Below are positions 17,457 through 26,272 of a DNA stretch of 64,000 nt, one piece after another; positions within the stretch are counted from its first letter, which is position 1, and each line of letters opens with the position of its first letter. The DNA is from RFSX01 sp964495785. Lineage in GTDB: Bacteria > Bacteroidota > Bacteroidia > Chitinophagales > Saprospiraceae. Both the position numbers and the translations under genes were made by a program. The notes below the pieces were generated by a model, which saw only the letters and a program-made list of their open reading frames with translations, ran no database searches and had not been told where the DNA came from. The DNA lies in the NCBI GenBank assembly GCA_964495785.1, contig CAZBXL010000008.1, positions 1 through 64,000 of the forward strand, in the 5' to 3' direction.

Positions 17457-18566
17457 ATGGAATCTATGATATCAAAATATGCTCGACTATTAGTCAATTA
17501 TAGTCTGGAGCTAAAGCCTAAAGAAAAATTATATATATCAACTACATTACTTGCAGAGCCACTTGTGAGAGAAATATATAGACAAGCTACTCAGCTAGGT
17601 GCTATAGTGGAAGTTGATTTTGCGTTCAGAGAGCAATCGAGAATATTATTGAATGAGGGCAATGAAACCGTACTAAGTCATGCTCCTACATTGCATACAC
17701 AAGCGATGGAAGAATTCGATGCTTATCTTAATATACGAGCACCATACAATCTTAATGAGACGAGTAATGCCAATAAGGATAATAGAAAAATAAGGTCTAA
17801 AGCATTATCACATCTCAATAAACTATACTTTGAGAGAACAGCAGATAGAAATGCCTCAGGATCTCTCAAAAGAACTCTATGCCAGTATCCGACGCAAGCT
17901 TCAGCACAAGCAGCTAATATGTCATTAGAAGAATATGAGCACTTTGTATTTAACGCATGTCACCTCTACAGTGATAATCCCGAAGGAGAGTGGCTTAGAG
18001 TAAGAGAAAATCAGCAGAAAATCAAAGAGTATATGGATGGCGTGAATACTGTAAGATATAAAGCTGATCATACGGATATAGAATTTTCTGTAGCCGGTCG
18101 TACTTGGATTAATTCTGATGGCCAGACGAATATGCCATCAGGAGAAGTTTTCTCGGGTCCAGTAGAAGATAGTGTCAATGGAAAAGTCCACTTTACCTTT
18201 CCGTCTATCTACATGGGAAAAGATGTACAGGGTATAACTCTATGGGTAGAAAATGGTGAAGTCGTCAAGTGGGATGCCAATCAAGGCAAAGATGTCCTGG
18301 ATCATGTATTCAAAGTTCCAGGTGCAAAGTTTTTTGGAGAAGTTGCCATAGGCACGAATTACAACATACAGCAAGCGACACGTAATATCCTCTTTGACGA
18401 AAAGATAGGTGGCACGATACATATGGCAGTAGGACAGTCGTATAAGCAGACAGGTGGTACGAATACCTCGACTATACATTGGGATATGATTACAGATATG
18501 ACAGAGTCAGGAGAAATCTATGGTGATGGAAAACTGATTTATGAAAAGGGAAAATTTCTGATATAG
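17457..18566 (+). CDS. M29-family metallo-aminopeptidase
   Basis: Cytosolic aminopeptidase with a dinuclear metal site. The family's ligand pattern is recognisable in order: E230 (SGEVFSGP), E295 (GEVAIGTN), H322 (GTIHMAVGQSY, with Y329), H341 and D343 (STIHWDMI). These correspond to the Glu-Glu-His-Tyr-His-Asp set of the Thermus aminopeptidase T/AmpS group. The N-terminal domain (about 1-185) includes KPKEKLYISTTLLAEPLVREIYR, typical of the family. Its 369 residues are slightly short of the usual ~410 but include every catalytic residue. It stands alone. The start is the ATG at 17457, though Met-4 is also possible. Confidence 0.88.
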   Translation: MESMISKYARLLVNYSLELKPKEKLYISTTLLAEPLVREIYRQATQLGAIVEVDFAFREQSRILLNEGNETVLSHAPTLHTQAMEEFDAYLNIRAPYNLNETSNANKDNRKIRSKALSHLNKLYFERTADRNASGSLKRTLCQYPTQASAQAANMSLEEYEHFVFNACHLYSDNPEGEWLRVRENQQKIKEYMDGVNTVRYKADHTDIEFSVAGRTWINSDGQTNMPSGEVFSGPVEDSVNGKVHFTFPSIYMGKDVQGITLWVENGEVVKWDANQGKDVLDHVFKVPGAKFFGEVAIGTNYNIQQATRNILFDEKIGGTIHMAVGQSYKQTGGTNTSTIHWDMITDMTESGEIYGDGKLIYEKGKFLI

Positions 18567-18795
18567 ATGGTTGTACTCAAAAACAACAAATGGAAACTAT
18601 GCCGGCCATTTATAACTTTTCTATATATAATAAAATAACTTTCAGAGAACTATCCACATTAGTTGTTGTAAGGTGAAATTATTTTTTCATGAAAAATTAA
18701 ATATTGTAATTGAGGAACTTATTATAATATGTGACAGAAAATATTTCTTTCGTCTAAAGAGTATATTATTTATACACAAAAATAAAATTGAATAA

Positions 18796-19221
18796 ATGTT
18801 AGAAAAGTTAAAAAGCCTTGCAATGCAGAAATTGATGCAAAAAATGGCAGGCAATAGCCTTAGCGAAGCAGCTACAGGTGAAGCAGCTCAGGAAGGAGCT
18901 AATGCACTAATGGAAACTATCAAAGGTGGTGATATGAGTAAAATTATGGCACTATTTAGTGGTGGAGCAGCAGCTGGAGAAGGTAACGAAGTTGTCAGTA
19001 ATGTAAAAGGTAAGATTCAAGAAATTCTTCAAGCTAAAGGAATGAGTGCAGAAGAAGCAAAGACAGAATCTGAATCTACGGCTCAAGATCTTATCGCAGG
19101 AGTAAAGGAAAAGTTTCAATCTACTTCTGAAGAAGACAGCGCTTTTGACCTTAGTAAAATCACTGGACTTTTAGGAGGTGACGCTGGAGATTTACTCAAC
19201 AAAGCAAAGAACTTATTCTAA
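18796..19221 (+). CDS. Small Ala/Gly-rich protein of unknown function
   Basis: I do not recognise this 141-residue protein with certainty. It lacks a signal peptide and membrane segment. The N-terminal ~60 residues are helical and rich in Ala, Gly, Met and Lys (QKLMQKMAGNSLSEAA). A glycine-rich break (SGGAAAGEG) and a second helical stretch follow (VVSNVKGKIQEILQAKGMSAEEAK). The C-terminus is LSKITGLLGGDAGDLLNKAKNLF. The Gly-Gly-containing C-terminal motif is reminiscent of DUF937/YidB-like proteins, a weak similarity. The composition, and a strong terminator immediately after, are consistent with a well-expressed small cytosolic protein; expression level is inference. Confidence 0.6.
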   Translation: MLEKLKSLAMQKLMQKMAGNSLSEAATGEAAQEGANALMETIKGGDMSKIMALFSGGAAAGEGNEVVSNVKGKIQEILQAKGMSAEEAKTESESTAQDLIAGVKEKFQSTSEEDSAFDLSKITGLLGGDAGDLLNKAKNLF

Positions 19222-19246
19222 CTCTATAGAATATTACGACATAAGT

Positions 19247-19283
19247 AAAAGCCACTGAGATGAATTTCTCGGTGGCTTTTTTT
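19247..19283 (+). terminator. Intrinsic terminator
   Basis: GCCACTGAGA (19251-19260) pairs with TCTCGGTGGC (19267-19276) with one G-U pair and a 6-nt loop, followed by seven T (19277-19283). It terminates the small Ala/Gly-rich gene 25 bp upstream. Confidence 0.9.
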
Positions 19284-19556
19284 GTGTTGGAGGATATTGT
19301 TTTCCTCTAGGTTAACTTTCTTATATATGTTTATTATAACGGCGTATGTATACTGATACTGCTTAGCCCCAAAGCAATAAGAATTTAATTAAAGCCATTG
19401 TAAATGGAATAAATCCTTTTCTATAACCTAAGGCATAAATGTAAGAGACTACCCAATGAATTAAAGACACCATTCTTTATATCGAATAATTTTAATCTTT
19501 AATAGATTTTAAACACGCTTAAGCATTCAATTAATTATCTTCATTAAAAAAACATT
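19284..19556. other. AT-rich spacer, nothing recognised
   Basis: Between the terminator and the LVIVD-repeat gene there is no coding potential, no TAnnTTTG box and no notable inverted repeat. Confidence 0.5.
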
Positions 19557-22001
19557 ATGAGACTAATTCTATTTTTTACACTTTGTTCGTTTTTATCTAC
19601 CACTTATGCACAACTCAATATGGAACTGTTATCAGAGGTAACATATCCTGGTAGCATTGGTAATGATGTGTGGGGTTATGTAAGTCCTGAGGGAGATGAG
19701 TATGCAATTATGGGCACGTTTGACGGTGTATCCATAGTCAACATCACGGACCCTCGTAATCCGGTTGAGGTAGATTTTATAGATCAGCAAGGATCTACAT
19801 GGAGGGATATGAAGACATGGGGAGAGTTTGCTTATGTTACTGCTGATGAGCCAGGTACAACTGATGGATTATTGGTTATTGATATGTCAAGCCTGCCTGA
19901 TTCTATCACATTCGAAAATCAAAATCTTGAATTACCAAGTGGCGAAATAATTAATACTTGTCATAATATCTACATCGACGAATTTGGATTTGCATATTTA
20001 GCTGGATGTGGTGATATAAATAATGGAGGACTTCTCATGTGGGACGTTAGGACAACTCCAGGTACACCTATTTTTGCAGGACTGGGAGCACCAGAATATT
20101 CTCACGATGTGTATGTTAGAAATAATTTAGCGTATAGCTCAGAGATATCAAGAACTCCACAGACAACATTTTCTATATATGATGTTAGTGACAAGTCTAA
20201 TGTCATGACATTAGGTTCTCAGACAACTACAGGAAATGCGACACATAATGCATGGTTATCTGATGATAGCAATACTTTGTTCACAACTGATGAAGTCGCT
20301 AATGCACCTATTGGTTCTTATGATGTTTCTGATCCAAGTAACATAACATTATTAGATGAATACAGACCGACTGAGACATTAGGGACAGGTGTAGTTCCTC
20401 ATAATGTCCATGTATGGAATGATTGGTTGATAATTTCGTACTACACAGATGGATGTAAAGTTGTGGATGCATCTCGACCAGGAAATCTTATTGAGGTTGG
20501 AAATTTTGATACATTTTTTGGCCCAGGAGCAGGCTTCAATGGAGCATGGGGAGCGTATCCATTTTTTCCTTCAGGGACAGTTGTCTTAGGTGATATGGGT
20601 ATAGATAATACGAATGGCGCAGAGAATGGAAGATTAGTTGTATTAGCGCCGACTTATGTAAGAGCCTCATATCTTGAAGGCAATGTTACAGATGCTGTTA
20701 CTGGCAATCCTATTAATAATGCATCAGTAACTTCGACTGATATAGGTATAATAGAATTCTCTAAAGCCGATGGAGTCTATAAAACGGGCTCACACCTAAC
20801 AGGTGATTTTGAAGTCACTGTTGATGCTTTTGGTTATGCAGCAGAGTCGCGTACGGTGACCTTAGAGAATGGAGTTCTCACAACTGAAAATTTCATTTTG
20901 ACGCCTTCAGAGAGAGTGAGTGTGTCCGGGATAGTAGTTGATGAGACGACTAATGATCCCATAGAAAATGCACAAGTAAAAATAATTATAGATGGATTTC
21001 AATATGATGCGATCTCAGATGCTATGGGTCAGTTTTTGATAGAAGATTTCGTTACAGGTACTTACGACATAATTGTAGGGAAATGGGGATACAACTATTC
21101 AATTATTGCTGATGAAAATATAAGTGGTGTCAACCCAGTCTATGATCTGACCATTAATCTATCTGAAGGATTTCAAGATTTGTTTTCGTTAGATCTCGGA
21201 TGGGAGACGACATTTTTTGGATTGCAAGGAGCATGGGAGAGAGGTGTACCAATTGGACAGGAAGCTGGAGGGGGTCCGGATATATTATTAGCTCCAGGAT
21301 TTGATTCTGATGATGCTGGAGATGAGTGTTATGTTACTGGTAATGATCAAGATTTGTTTAATGGAGTACTTTTTGGCGAAGCTGTATTAATATCACCTTC
21401 TTTTGATGTGTCTTCTATGGCTAAAGCTGTAATGACTTATGATACATGGTTTTGGGTAAGTTCATTTAATGGTTTTCCAGATTCTGAAGATTTTATTATT
21501 TCTATAGATAATGGAATAGATATAGTGCCAATAGATACAATAGAGTTTGATTTATCTGGAATAATTAATGGTATTGAAGTTACAGAATGGAAATCAAGTG
21601 GTGATATCGTAATAGAAGACTATATTGATATTACAGATGATATGAGATTAGTTTTAAATATTTCTGAATCCGGATTTGACTCTGCAGTAGAAGGAGGTCT
21701 TGATAATTTCAAGATTGTAGATGCATTAAATAGCAGCATAGGCAATTTAGCTATTTCAGAAAATCTAAGAATATTTCCTAATCCATCTCAAGATAGATTT
21801 ACAGTGTTAATACCTGATGACTTAGATAATCAAGAATTAAAAATGACAATATTAGATATCAATGGTAGAGTCGTAGAGAGTACAACAAGCTATCAGAGTG
21901 ATAGATTTTCTTTTGGTGAGAATTTACAGCAAGGTGTCTATATGATACAGCTTATAGGTCAGAACTATAGAAGCCCTCAAACAAGAATTATAAAAATGTA
22001 A
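19557..22001 (+). CDS. Secreted choice-of-anchor B protein (LVIVD repeats) with T9SS sorting domain
   Basis: A signal peptide (MRLILFFTLCSFLSTTYA) is followed by about 330 residues of LVIVD-type beta-propeller-like repeats (VSIVNITDPRNPVEV, GLLVIDMSSL, FSIYDVSDKSN, GSYDVSDPSN). Two carboxypeptidase-regulatory-like beta-sandwich domains come next (about 372-450 and 455-540: LEGNVTDAVTGNPINNASV and VSGIVVDETTNDPIENAQV). A jelly-roll-like region ending near 725 and a T9SS type A sorting domain (IFPNPSQDRFTV ... GVYMIQLIGQ) complete it. This is the architecture of 'choice-of-anchor B' surface proteins. It is probably structural or adhesive on the outer surface; no catalytic residues were recognised. 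Confidence 0.82.
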   Translation: MRLILFFTLCSFLSTTYAQLNMELLSEVTYPGSIGNDVWGYVSPEGDEYAIMGTFDGVSIVNITDPRNPVEVDFIDQQGSTWRDMKTWGEFAYVTADEPGTTDGLLVIDMSSLPDSITFENQNLELPSGEIINTCHNIYIDEFGFAYLAGCGDINNGGLLMWDVRTTPGTPIFAGLGAPEYSHDVYVRNNLAYSSEISRTPQTTFSIYDVSDKSNVMTLGSQTTTGNATHNAWLSDDSNTLFTTDEVANAPIGSYDVSDPSNITLLDEYRPTETLGTGVVPHNVHVWNDWLIISYYTDGCKVVDASRPGNLIEVGNFDTFFGPGAGFNGAWGAYPFFPSGTVVLGDMGIDNTNGAENGRLVVLAPTYVRASYLEGNVTDAVTGNPINNASVTSTDIGIIEFSKADGVYKTGSHLTGDFEVTVDAFGYAAESRTVTLENGVLTTENFILTPSERVSVSGIVVDETTNDPIENAQVKIIIDGFQYDAISDAMGQFLIEDFVTGTYDIIVGKWGYNYSIIADENISGVNPVYDLTINLSEGFQDLFSLDLGWETTFFGLQGAWERGVPIGQEAGGGPDILLAPGFDSDDAGDECYVTGNDQDLFNGVLFGEAVLISPSFDVSSMAKAVMTYDTWFWVSSFNGFPDSEDFIISIDNGIDIVPIDTIEFDLSGIINGIEVTEWKSSGDIVIEDYIDITDDMRLVLNISESGFDSAVEGGLDNFKIVDALNSSIGNLAISENLRIFPNPSQDRFTVLIPDDLDNQELKMTILDINGRVVESTTSYQSDRFSFGENLQQGVYMIQLIGQNYRSPQTRIIKM

Positions 22002-22032
22002 AAGAGATTTTTTACAATAAATATCCTTTCAT

Positions 22033-22079
22033 AATTAAATAATGGCTGCAGAATTAGGTTCTGCAGCCATTATTTAATT
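22033..22079. terminator. Bidirectional terminator with 21-bp perfect stem
   Basis: The 21 bases at 22033-22053 are the exact reverse complement of 22059-22079, with a 5-nt loop (TTAGG). The stem core is ATGGCTGCAG and its ends are AT-rich, supplying U-tracts in both directions. It separates the convergent LVIVD and ABC-F genes. Confidence 0.88.
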
Positions 22080-22124
22080 TTATAATCCACTACAGGAGAA
22101 CAAGTTCTTATGCGATAGTATCAA

Positions 22125-23993
22125 TTAGCCCTCAGCAATCTCTGTTAATTCCATCCATCTATTTTCTTTGGCTTCTATTTTTGTTTCTATAACAGATATT
22201 TCTTTTGATAACTCAGCCATCTGATCGGGTGTAAGAGAGGTGTCGTAGAATTTCTCTTCGATCTCTTTCTTTTTCTTTTCGAGTTTTTGAATGTCAGATT
22301 CTATATTGTAATATTCTTTTCTTTCACTATTTGTGAATTCACGTTTATTTGATGAGGGTGATTCACTGGAGGGTATGGTGGCTTCTTCAATAGTCGTAGA
22401 GCTATTCTGTTCTTTCTTCTTCTCTTCTCGGTAGTCTGAGTAGCTGCCGTTGTAATCTTTGATTTTGCCATCTCCCTCGAGAATAAACATATGATCTACC
22501 AACTTATCCATAAAGAATCTATCATGAGAAGTCACTAACAGACAACCTTCAAATGATTGTAAGAAATCTTCTAATACATTTATTGTTAATATGTCTAAGT
22601 CATTAGTCGGCTCATCGAGTATAAGGAAGTTGGGATTGGTGATTAGGATTCTGAGTAAGTGTAGACGTCTTTTCTCACCACCACTTAATTTTTTGACATA
22701 GACTTGTTGTTGTGATCGGGGGAATAGAAATTTTTCGAGTAGGGACTCCGCTGTCATTTTACGGCCTTTCTTAAGAGGAATGTATTCTGCTATTTCTCTT
22801 ATAGAATCTATTACTCTGAGGTCTTCATTAAGGCTGTCATTATCCTGATGATAATGACCGAATACGACGGTGTCTCCTATGATGACTTTACCTGCTGTAG
22901 GTGTTATTTCTTTAGTTAGAATTTTGATAAGAGTTGTTTTACCTGCACCATTGACACCTGCGACGCCGACACGTTCACCTTTTTTAAATTTATAAGAGAA
23001 TCCTTCTATCAGTTTGAGATCGCCGAATGACATACCTACATTATGTGCTTCCAGAATCTTCCCACCCAGTCTCGCCATATCTATGCTCATCGTCATCTCG
23101 TCATCTGATATTTGCTTATGAGCTTTTTCTTTGATGTCATAGAATTTATCTATACGAGATTTAGCTTTAGTGGTACGGGCTTGTGGAGATCGACGCATCC
23201 AGTCGAGTTCTTTTTTGTAGAGTTTTTTTGTTTTTTCTAAGTTGCTTTTTTCATTTAGGATACGTGCATCTTTTTTCTCTAAGTAGTTAGAATAATTACC
23301 ACGATAGACATGCAATACGCCATTGTCCAGTTCTAATATCTCCGTGCATACACGTTCTAAAAAGTACCTATCATGGGTCACCATAAATAGGGTTAAGTTC
23401 TTAGCTGTCAGATAGGATTCCAGCCACTCTATCATATCGATGTCCAGATGATTGGTAGGCTCATCAAGTATGAGGAAGTCAGGTTCTTCTATCAGAATCT
23501 GAGCGAGAGATAATCGCTTCTTTTGTCCACCTGATAATTCATGTACTTTCTGTTCCAGATTATGGATGTTGAGTTTCCCTAATATTTCTTTGACACGTGA
23601 TTCTATATCCCATGCTTTGAGATCCTCTACGGCACCTATGGCAGATTGTATTTGACTATCATCTCCTAAGGCATTTGCCATTTGGAGTTTTTTGATAGAT
23701 TGTATTTTTTCATTTTCAGAATCCAGTACCGCTTCGAGTACCGTATCAGATTCATTAAAGTGTGGTTGCTGCTCTAAGTATCTTGTTACGATATCTTTGC
23801 TGACAATGACTTTTGCATTTTCGCCTTCTACAGATTCCGTTCCTGCGATAACTTTAAGTAGTGTCGTTTTTCCAGTACCATTTTTAGCGATAAGGGCTAT
23901 CTTCTGACCTTTAGCAATAGTGAGGTTTATATTCTCAAAGAGGACCTTCTCTCCAAATGACTTTGTGATATTCTCAAGAGTAAGATAATTCAA
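22125..23993 (-). CDS. ABC-F ATPase (Uup-like translation factor)
   Basis: A soluble protein with two ABC domains and no membrane part. The first domain has Walker A KNGTGKTT (about residues 37-44), signature LSGGQKKRL and Walker B FLILDEPTNHLD. The second has GVNGAGKTT, LSGGEKRRL and FLILDEPTNDLD. A basic linker between them (KKELDWMRRSPQARTTKAKSR) and a C-terminal coiled coil (about 555-622) match the Uup subgroup of ABC-F ribosome-associated proteins. The start is TTG: the family N-terminus MNYLTLENITKSFGE begins exactly there and no ATG is available. A TACATTTG box lies 29 nt upstream. The gene is divergent from the bestrophin gene. Confidence 0.93.
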   Translation of the reverse strand: MNYLTLENITKSFGEKVLFENINLTIAKGQKIALIAKNGTGKTTLLKVIAGTESVEGENAKVIVSKDIVTRYLEQQPHFNESDTVLEAVLDSENEKIQSIKKLQMANALGDDSQIQSAIGAVEDLKAWDIESRVKEILGKLNIHNLEQKVHELSGGQKKRLSLAQILIEEPDFLILDEPTNHLDIDMIEWLESYLTAKNLTLFMVTHDRYFLERVCTEILELDNGVLHVYRGNYSNYLEKKDARILNEKSNLEKTKKLYKKELDWMRRSPQARTTKAKSRIDKFYDIKEKAHKQISDDEMTMSIDMARLGGKILEAHNVGMSFGDLKLIEGFSYKFKKGERVGVAGVNGAGKTTLIKILTKEITPTAGKVIIGDTVVFGHYHQDNDSLNEDLRVIDSIREIAEYIPLKKGRKMTAESLLEKFLFPRSQQQVYVKKLSGGEKRRLHLLRILITNPNFLILDEPTNDLDILTINVLEDFLQSFEGCLLVTSHDRFFMDKLVDHMFILEGDGKIKDYNGSYSDYREEKKKEQNSSTTIEEATIPSSESPSSNKREFTNSERKEYYNIESDIQKLEKKKKEIEEKFYDTSLTPDQMAELSKEISVIETKIEAKENRWMELTEIAEG

Positions 23994-24022
23994 TGTAAAG
24001 GCTTTAGTTTTTTATAAGATCA

Positions 24023-24030
24023 CAAATGTA
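24023..24030 (-). promoter_or_regulatory. Possible -7 box for the ABC-F gene
   Basis: On the minus strand TACATTTG fits TAnnTTTG and lies 29 nt from the TTG start. No TTG is present at the normal upstream distance, so the -33 element is missing or degenerate. Confidence 0.4.
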
Positions 24031-24084
24031 ACTTAAGATAGCTATAAAGACATAGCTTGAGTTAATACTATTAATGCTTATCGC

Positions 24085-24092
24085 TACTTTTG
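24085..24092 (+). promoter_or_regulatory. Possible -7 box for the bestrophin gene
   Basis: TACTTTTG lies 42 nt before the ATG. A TTG at 24057-24059 is 25 nt upstream, slightly beyond the usual spacing. Confidence 0.4.
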
Positions 24093-24134
24093 TTTTTTAC
24101 TATTAAATCGCATACAACAAACAGCGTATAAGAT

Positions 24135-25160
24135 ATGTATATCAGACGGAATATAAAATGGAGCCTTGTTTTAAGATTTGCTTGGTTTAATATCATTTTA
24201 TTTATAATATGGAATCTTATAGTTGTAAATATTTTTCATAAATGCGAACACAATGGAATTAATATTTCAGTACCATTCCAACCTATAAGTCTAATAGGTA
24301 TAGCAGTCGCTTTCTATATAGGATTTAAGAATAACGCGTCTTATGATAGGTTCTGGGAAGGTAGAAAAATATGGGGTGGTATAGTTAACTATAGCCGTAC
24401 TTGGGCCAATCAAGTTATATCTTATGTCAATAGCTATCATGGTGCTGCTGAAAATGTAGATGCAAGTTCCCTCAAGCTTATACATACAGAACTAATATAT
24501 AGACATATCGCTTGGATTAATGCACTGAGGTTACAATTAAGACAACGCAGCAGTTTTAGTATTAAGCATCATAAAAGTATTAAGGCATATCTATCCAAAC
24601 ATAGAAATGAAAAAGACCAGTGGCAAGAAGAAGTGAAGAAGTTTTTAGATAAGGATGAATATCTAAACCTGATCGATAAAAGAAATACTGCATCGCAGAT
24701 GATAAGGAAGCAAGGTGAGAGATTGAGTGAACTGATGCATAAAGACAAACTCATAGAAAGCTTTAGGCATATGGATATGATGAAGACACTCGAAGAGTGT
24801 TATAATCTACAGGGTAAATGCGAACGAATAAATAACACCCCATTTCCGCGGCAGTATGCTTTCTTCAGTAAGGTGTTTACATGGATATTTATTTTGTTAC
24901 TTCCATTCGGTATGGTACAGGAGTTCTCTAAGTTGAGCCATAATCTTATATGGCTAAGTGTTCCCTTTTGTGTATTGATATCTTGGATATTTATTACAAT
25001 GGAAATAGTAGGAGATAATAGTGAAGACCCATTTGAGGGATTTATTAATGACGTTCCTATGACGGCATTGTGCAGAACGATAGAAATTGATTTAAGACAA
25101 ATGTTGGGAGAAGAAGATCTTCCAGATGCTATACAGGCTATAGATGATATACTGTATTAG
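24135..25160 (+). CDS. Bestrophin-family anion channel
   Basis: A 341-residue inner-membrane protein of the bacterial bestrophin (UPF0187/YneE) family, homologues of pentameric anion channels. Four hydrophobic helices are visible: about 10-32, 48-63, 236-256 and 262-285. Family marks include VPFQPISLIGIAVAFYIGFKNNASYDRFWEGRKIWGGIVN in the N-terminal half (neck and pore lining) and DNSEDPFEGFINDVPM in the C-terminal half, the conserved acidic loop. The middle ~130 residues are cytoplasmic, helical and charged. No operon partner; a terminator shared with the HPF-like gene follows. Confidence 0.92.
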   Translation: MYIRRNIKWSLVLRFAWFNIILFIIWNLIVVNIFHKCEHNGINISVPFQPISLIGIAVAFYIGFKNNASYDRFWEGRKIWGGIVNYSRTWANQVISYVNSYHGAAENVDASSLKLIHTELIYRHIAWINALRLQLRQRSSFSIKHHKSIKAYLSKHRNEKDQWQEEVKKFLDKDEYLNLIDKRNTASQMIRKQGERLSELMHKDKLIESFRHMDMMKTLEECYNLQGKCERINNTPFPRQYAFFSKVFTWIFILLLPFGMVQEFSKLSHNLIWLSVPFCVLISWIFITMEIVGDNSEDPFEGFINDVPMTALCRTIEIDLRQMLGEEDLPDAIQAIDDILY

Positions 25161-25201
25161 GATATTAAAGGCATCATATAATATGAAGTAATGCAATAAA
25201 A

Positions 25202-25228
25202 AAAGGGAATCGATTTTCGATTCCCTTT
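25202..25228. terminator. Bidirectional terminator
   Basis: AAAGGGAATCGA (25202-25213) pairs perfectly with TCGATTCCCTTT (25217-25228) across a 3-nt loop. A-rich sequence on the left and pyrimidine-rich sequence on the right suit termination from both convergent genes. Confidence 0.85.
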
Positions 25229-25240
25229 CTTGGTTTATTA

Positions 25241-25537
25241 TTATGAAGCTTTTTTGTAATGCTTCGATTTATATTTTTCTGCTTGTGCTCTCAGTTTAAC
25301 AGCTGCATTATCGAGAGCGATATCATGCTTTGGTCCTGAAGCTTCTACGAATACATCTTTGCCTTTTAACCTCGCGTGTAGTTTCACTTTTTTTGTTGGA
25401 TGTTTATCTCCTCTAAAAAAAACTTTAACTGATTCTAAAAATGGATAATTCTTAAAAAACTTCTGCAAATTTTCATTGGCATAATTTTCAAAATAATTTT
25501 TTCCTTCATTCGATCCTCTTTCAATTTTAATATCCAT
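25241..25537 (-). CDS. HPF/RaiA-family ribosome-associated protein
   Basis: This small protein (98 residues from the chosen start) matches the S30AE/HPF fold: a beta1-alpha1 region (MDIKIERGSNEGKNYFENYANENLQKFFKNYPFLESVKVFFRG), then beta strands HARLKGKDVFVEASG, and helix 2 DIALDNAAVKLRAQAEKYKSKHYKK. HPF proteins bind the 30S decoding centre and promote ribosome hibernation. I start at Met (ATG ending at 25537), because the 30 additional upstream residues of the open frame look unlike any HPF N-terminus. It lacks the long C-terminal dimerisation domain, so it is the short HPF/YfiA class. Confidence 0.85.
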   Translation of the reverse strand: MDIKIERGSNEGKNYFENYANENLQKFFKNYPFLESVKVFFRGDKHPTKKVKLHARLKGKDVFVEASGPKHDIALDNAAVKLRAQAEKYKSKHYKKAS

Positions 25538-25894
25538 AAAAACATTATTTGTGTGAATAAATATTGCAAAATCATACTTCTTTAAGCATGTAATACTAAA
25601 TGTAGTAAGAAGAATACCAAAAGTCAATCAATACTATGTTTTTATTTTTATAGCATATTATATTCTTTAGTTTGTTAATATGATCGGTTTCACAGAATTA
25701 AATTTCCCCTATCTAAAATGAAGATAGATTTTGCTTCAGCAACAAAAAATGCCGTTTAAGAGACATTTATTTATCAATATTTAAAATATGTAGGGTTTTG
25801 GTAGCTTTGATGTAGGTCTATCTGTAGGGTTTTGAAGGTAGGGGAGGATGCTTATTTTATGTCTTTACTATACAAAGTGTAAAAGTCAAAAAAT
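25538..25894. other. Spacer between divergent HPF-like and small secreted protein genes
   Basis: No coding sequence was seen in these 357 bp. The left part is AT-rich. The right part holds a direct repeat (25789-25834, listed separately) next to a G-rich stretch (GTAGGGGAGGATG). No perfect TAnnTTTG box was found for either gene. Confidence 0.5.
25789..25834 (+). repeat. 12-bp direct repeat upstream of the small secreted protein gene
   Basis: TGTAGGGTTTTG occurs at 25789-25800 and again at 25823-25834, 34 bp start to start; a partial third copy, TGTAGGTCT, lies between them. The last copy ends 60 nt before the ATG at 25895, so the pair could be a regulator-binding site. Confidence 0.5.
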
Positions 25895-26272
25895 ATGAAA
25901 AACTTATTCCTATCGTTAATTCTTCTTCTTGCAGTTTCTGTAACAGCTTCTGCTAATAATAATGATCCAAAAAATACCGTTAAGGTAATAGATGATAAAT
26001 ATGTTTCTGTTTCATTAAGTAATGCTGATCAAACGAACATTTTTACTACCGTAGCATTTAATGAAAATCAGAACAACTTAGAGTTTGCCACTAAAGAGGC
26101 AGTTTCTTATGTTCAGATTTTCGATGCCAACGGATCTTTAGAATTTCAACTTATGATAGATTCTAAAAAATTCAAATTAAGCAAAAAGCTGTTTGATAAT
26201 GGAAGCTATAAGTTAGGTTTCATGATAGATGGTCAACATGATGTCCACTTTGCTGACATCGAAATCAAATAA
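25895..26272 (+). CDS. Small secreted/periplasmic protein, unknown
   Basis: This 125-residue protein begins with a clear signal peptide (MKNLFLSLILLLAVSVTASA). The mature part of about 105 residues is predicted to be mostly beta strands (VSYVQIFDANGSLEFQLMID, GSYKLGFMID). The pattern of alternating strands with 'DANG' and 'GSYKL' turns resembles the fold of T9SS sorting domains and related beta-sandwiches, but it lacks the usual PNP/NP start and terminal KxxK tail. I do not recognise a named family. It may be an abundant envelope protein; that is a guess from size and composition. Confidence 0.65.
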   Translation: MKNLFLSLILLLAVSVTASANNNDPKNTVKVIDDKYVSVSLSNADQTNIFTTVAFNENQNNLEFATKEAVSYVQIFDANGSLEFQLMIDSKKFKLSKKLFDNGSYKLGFMIDGQHDVHFADIEIK

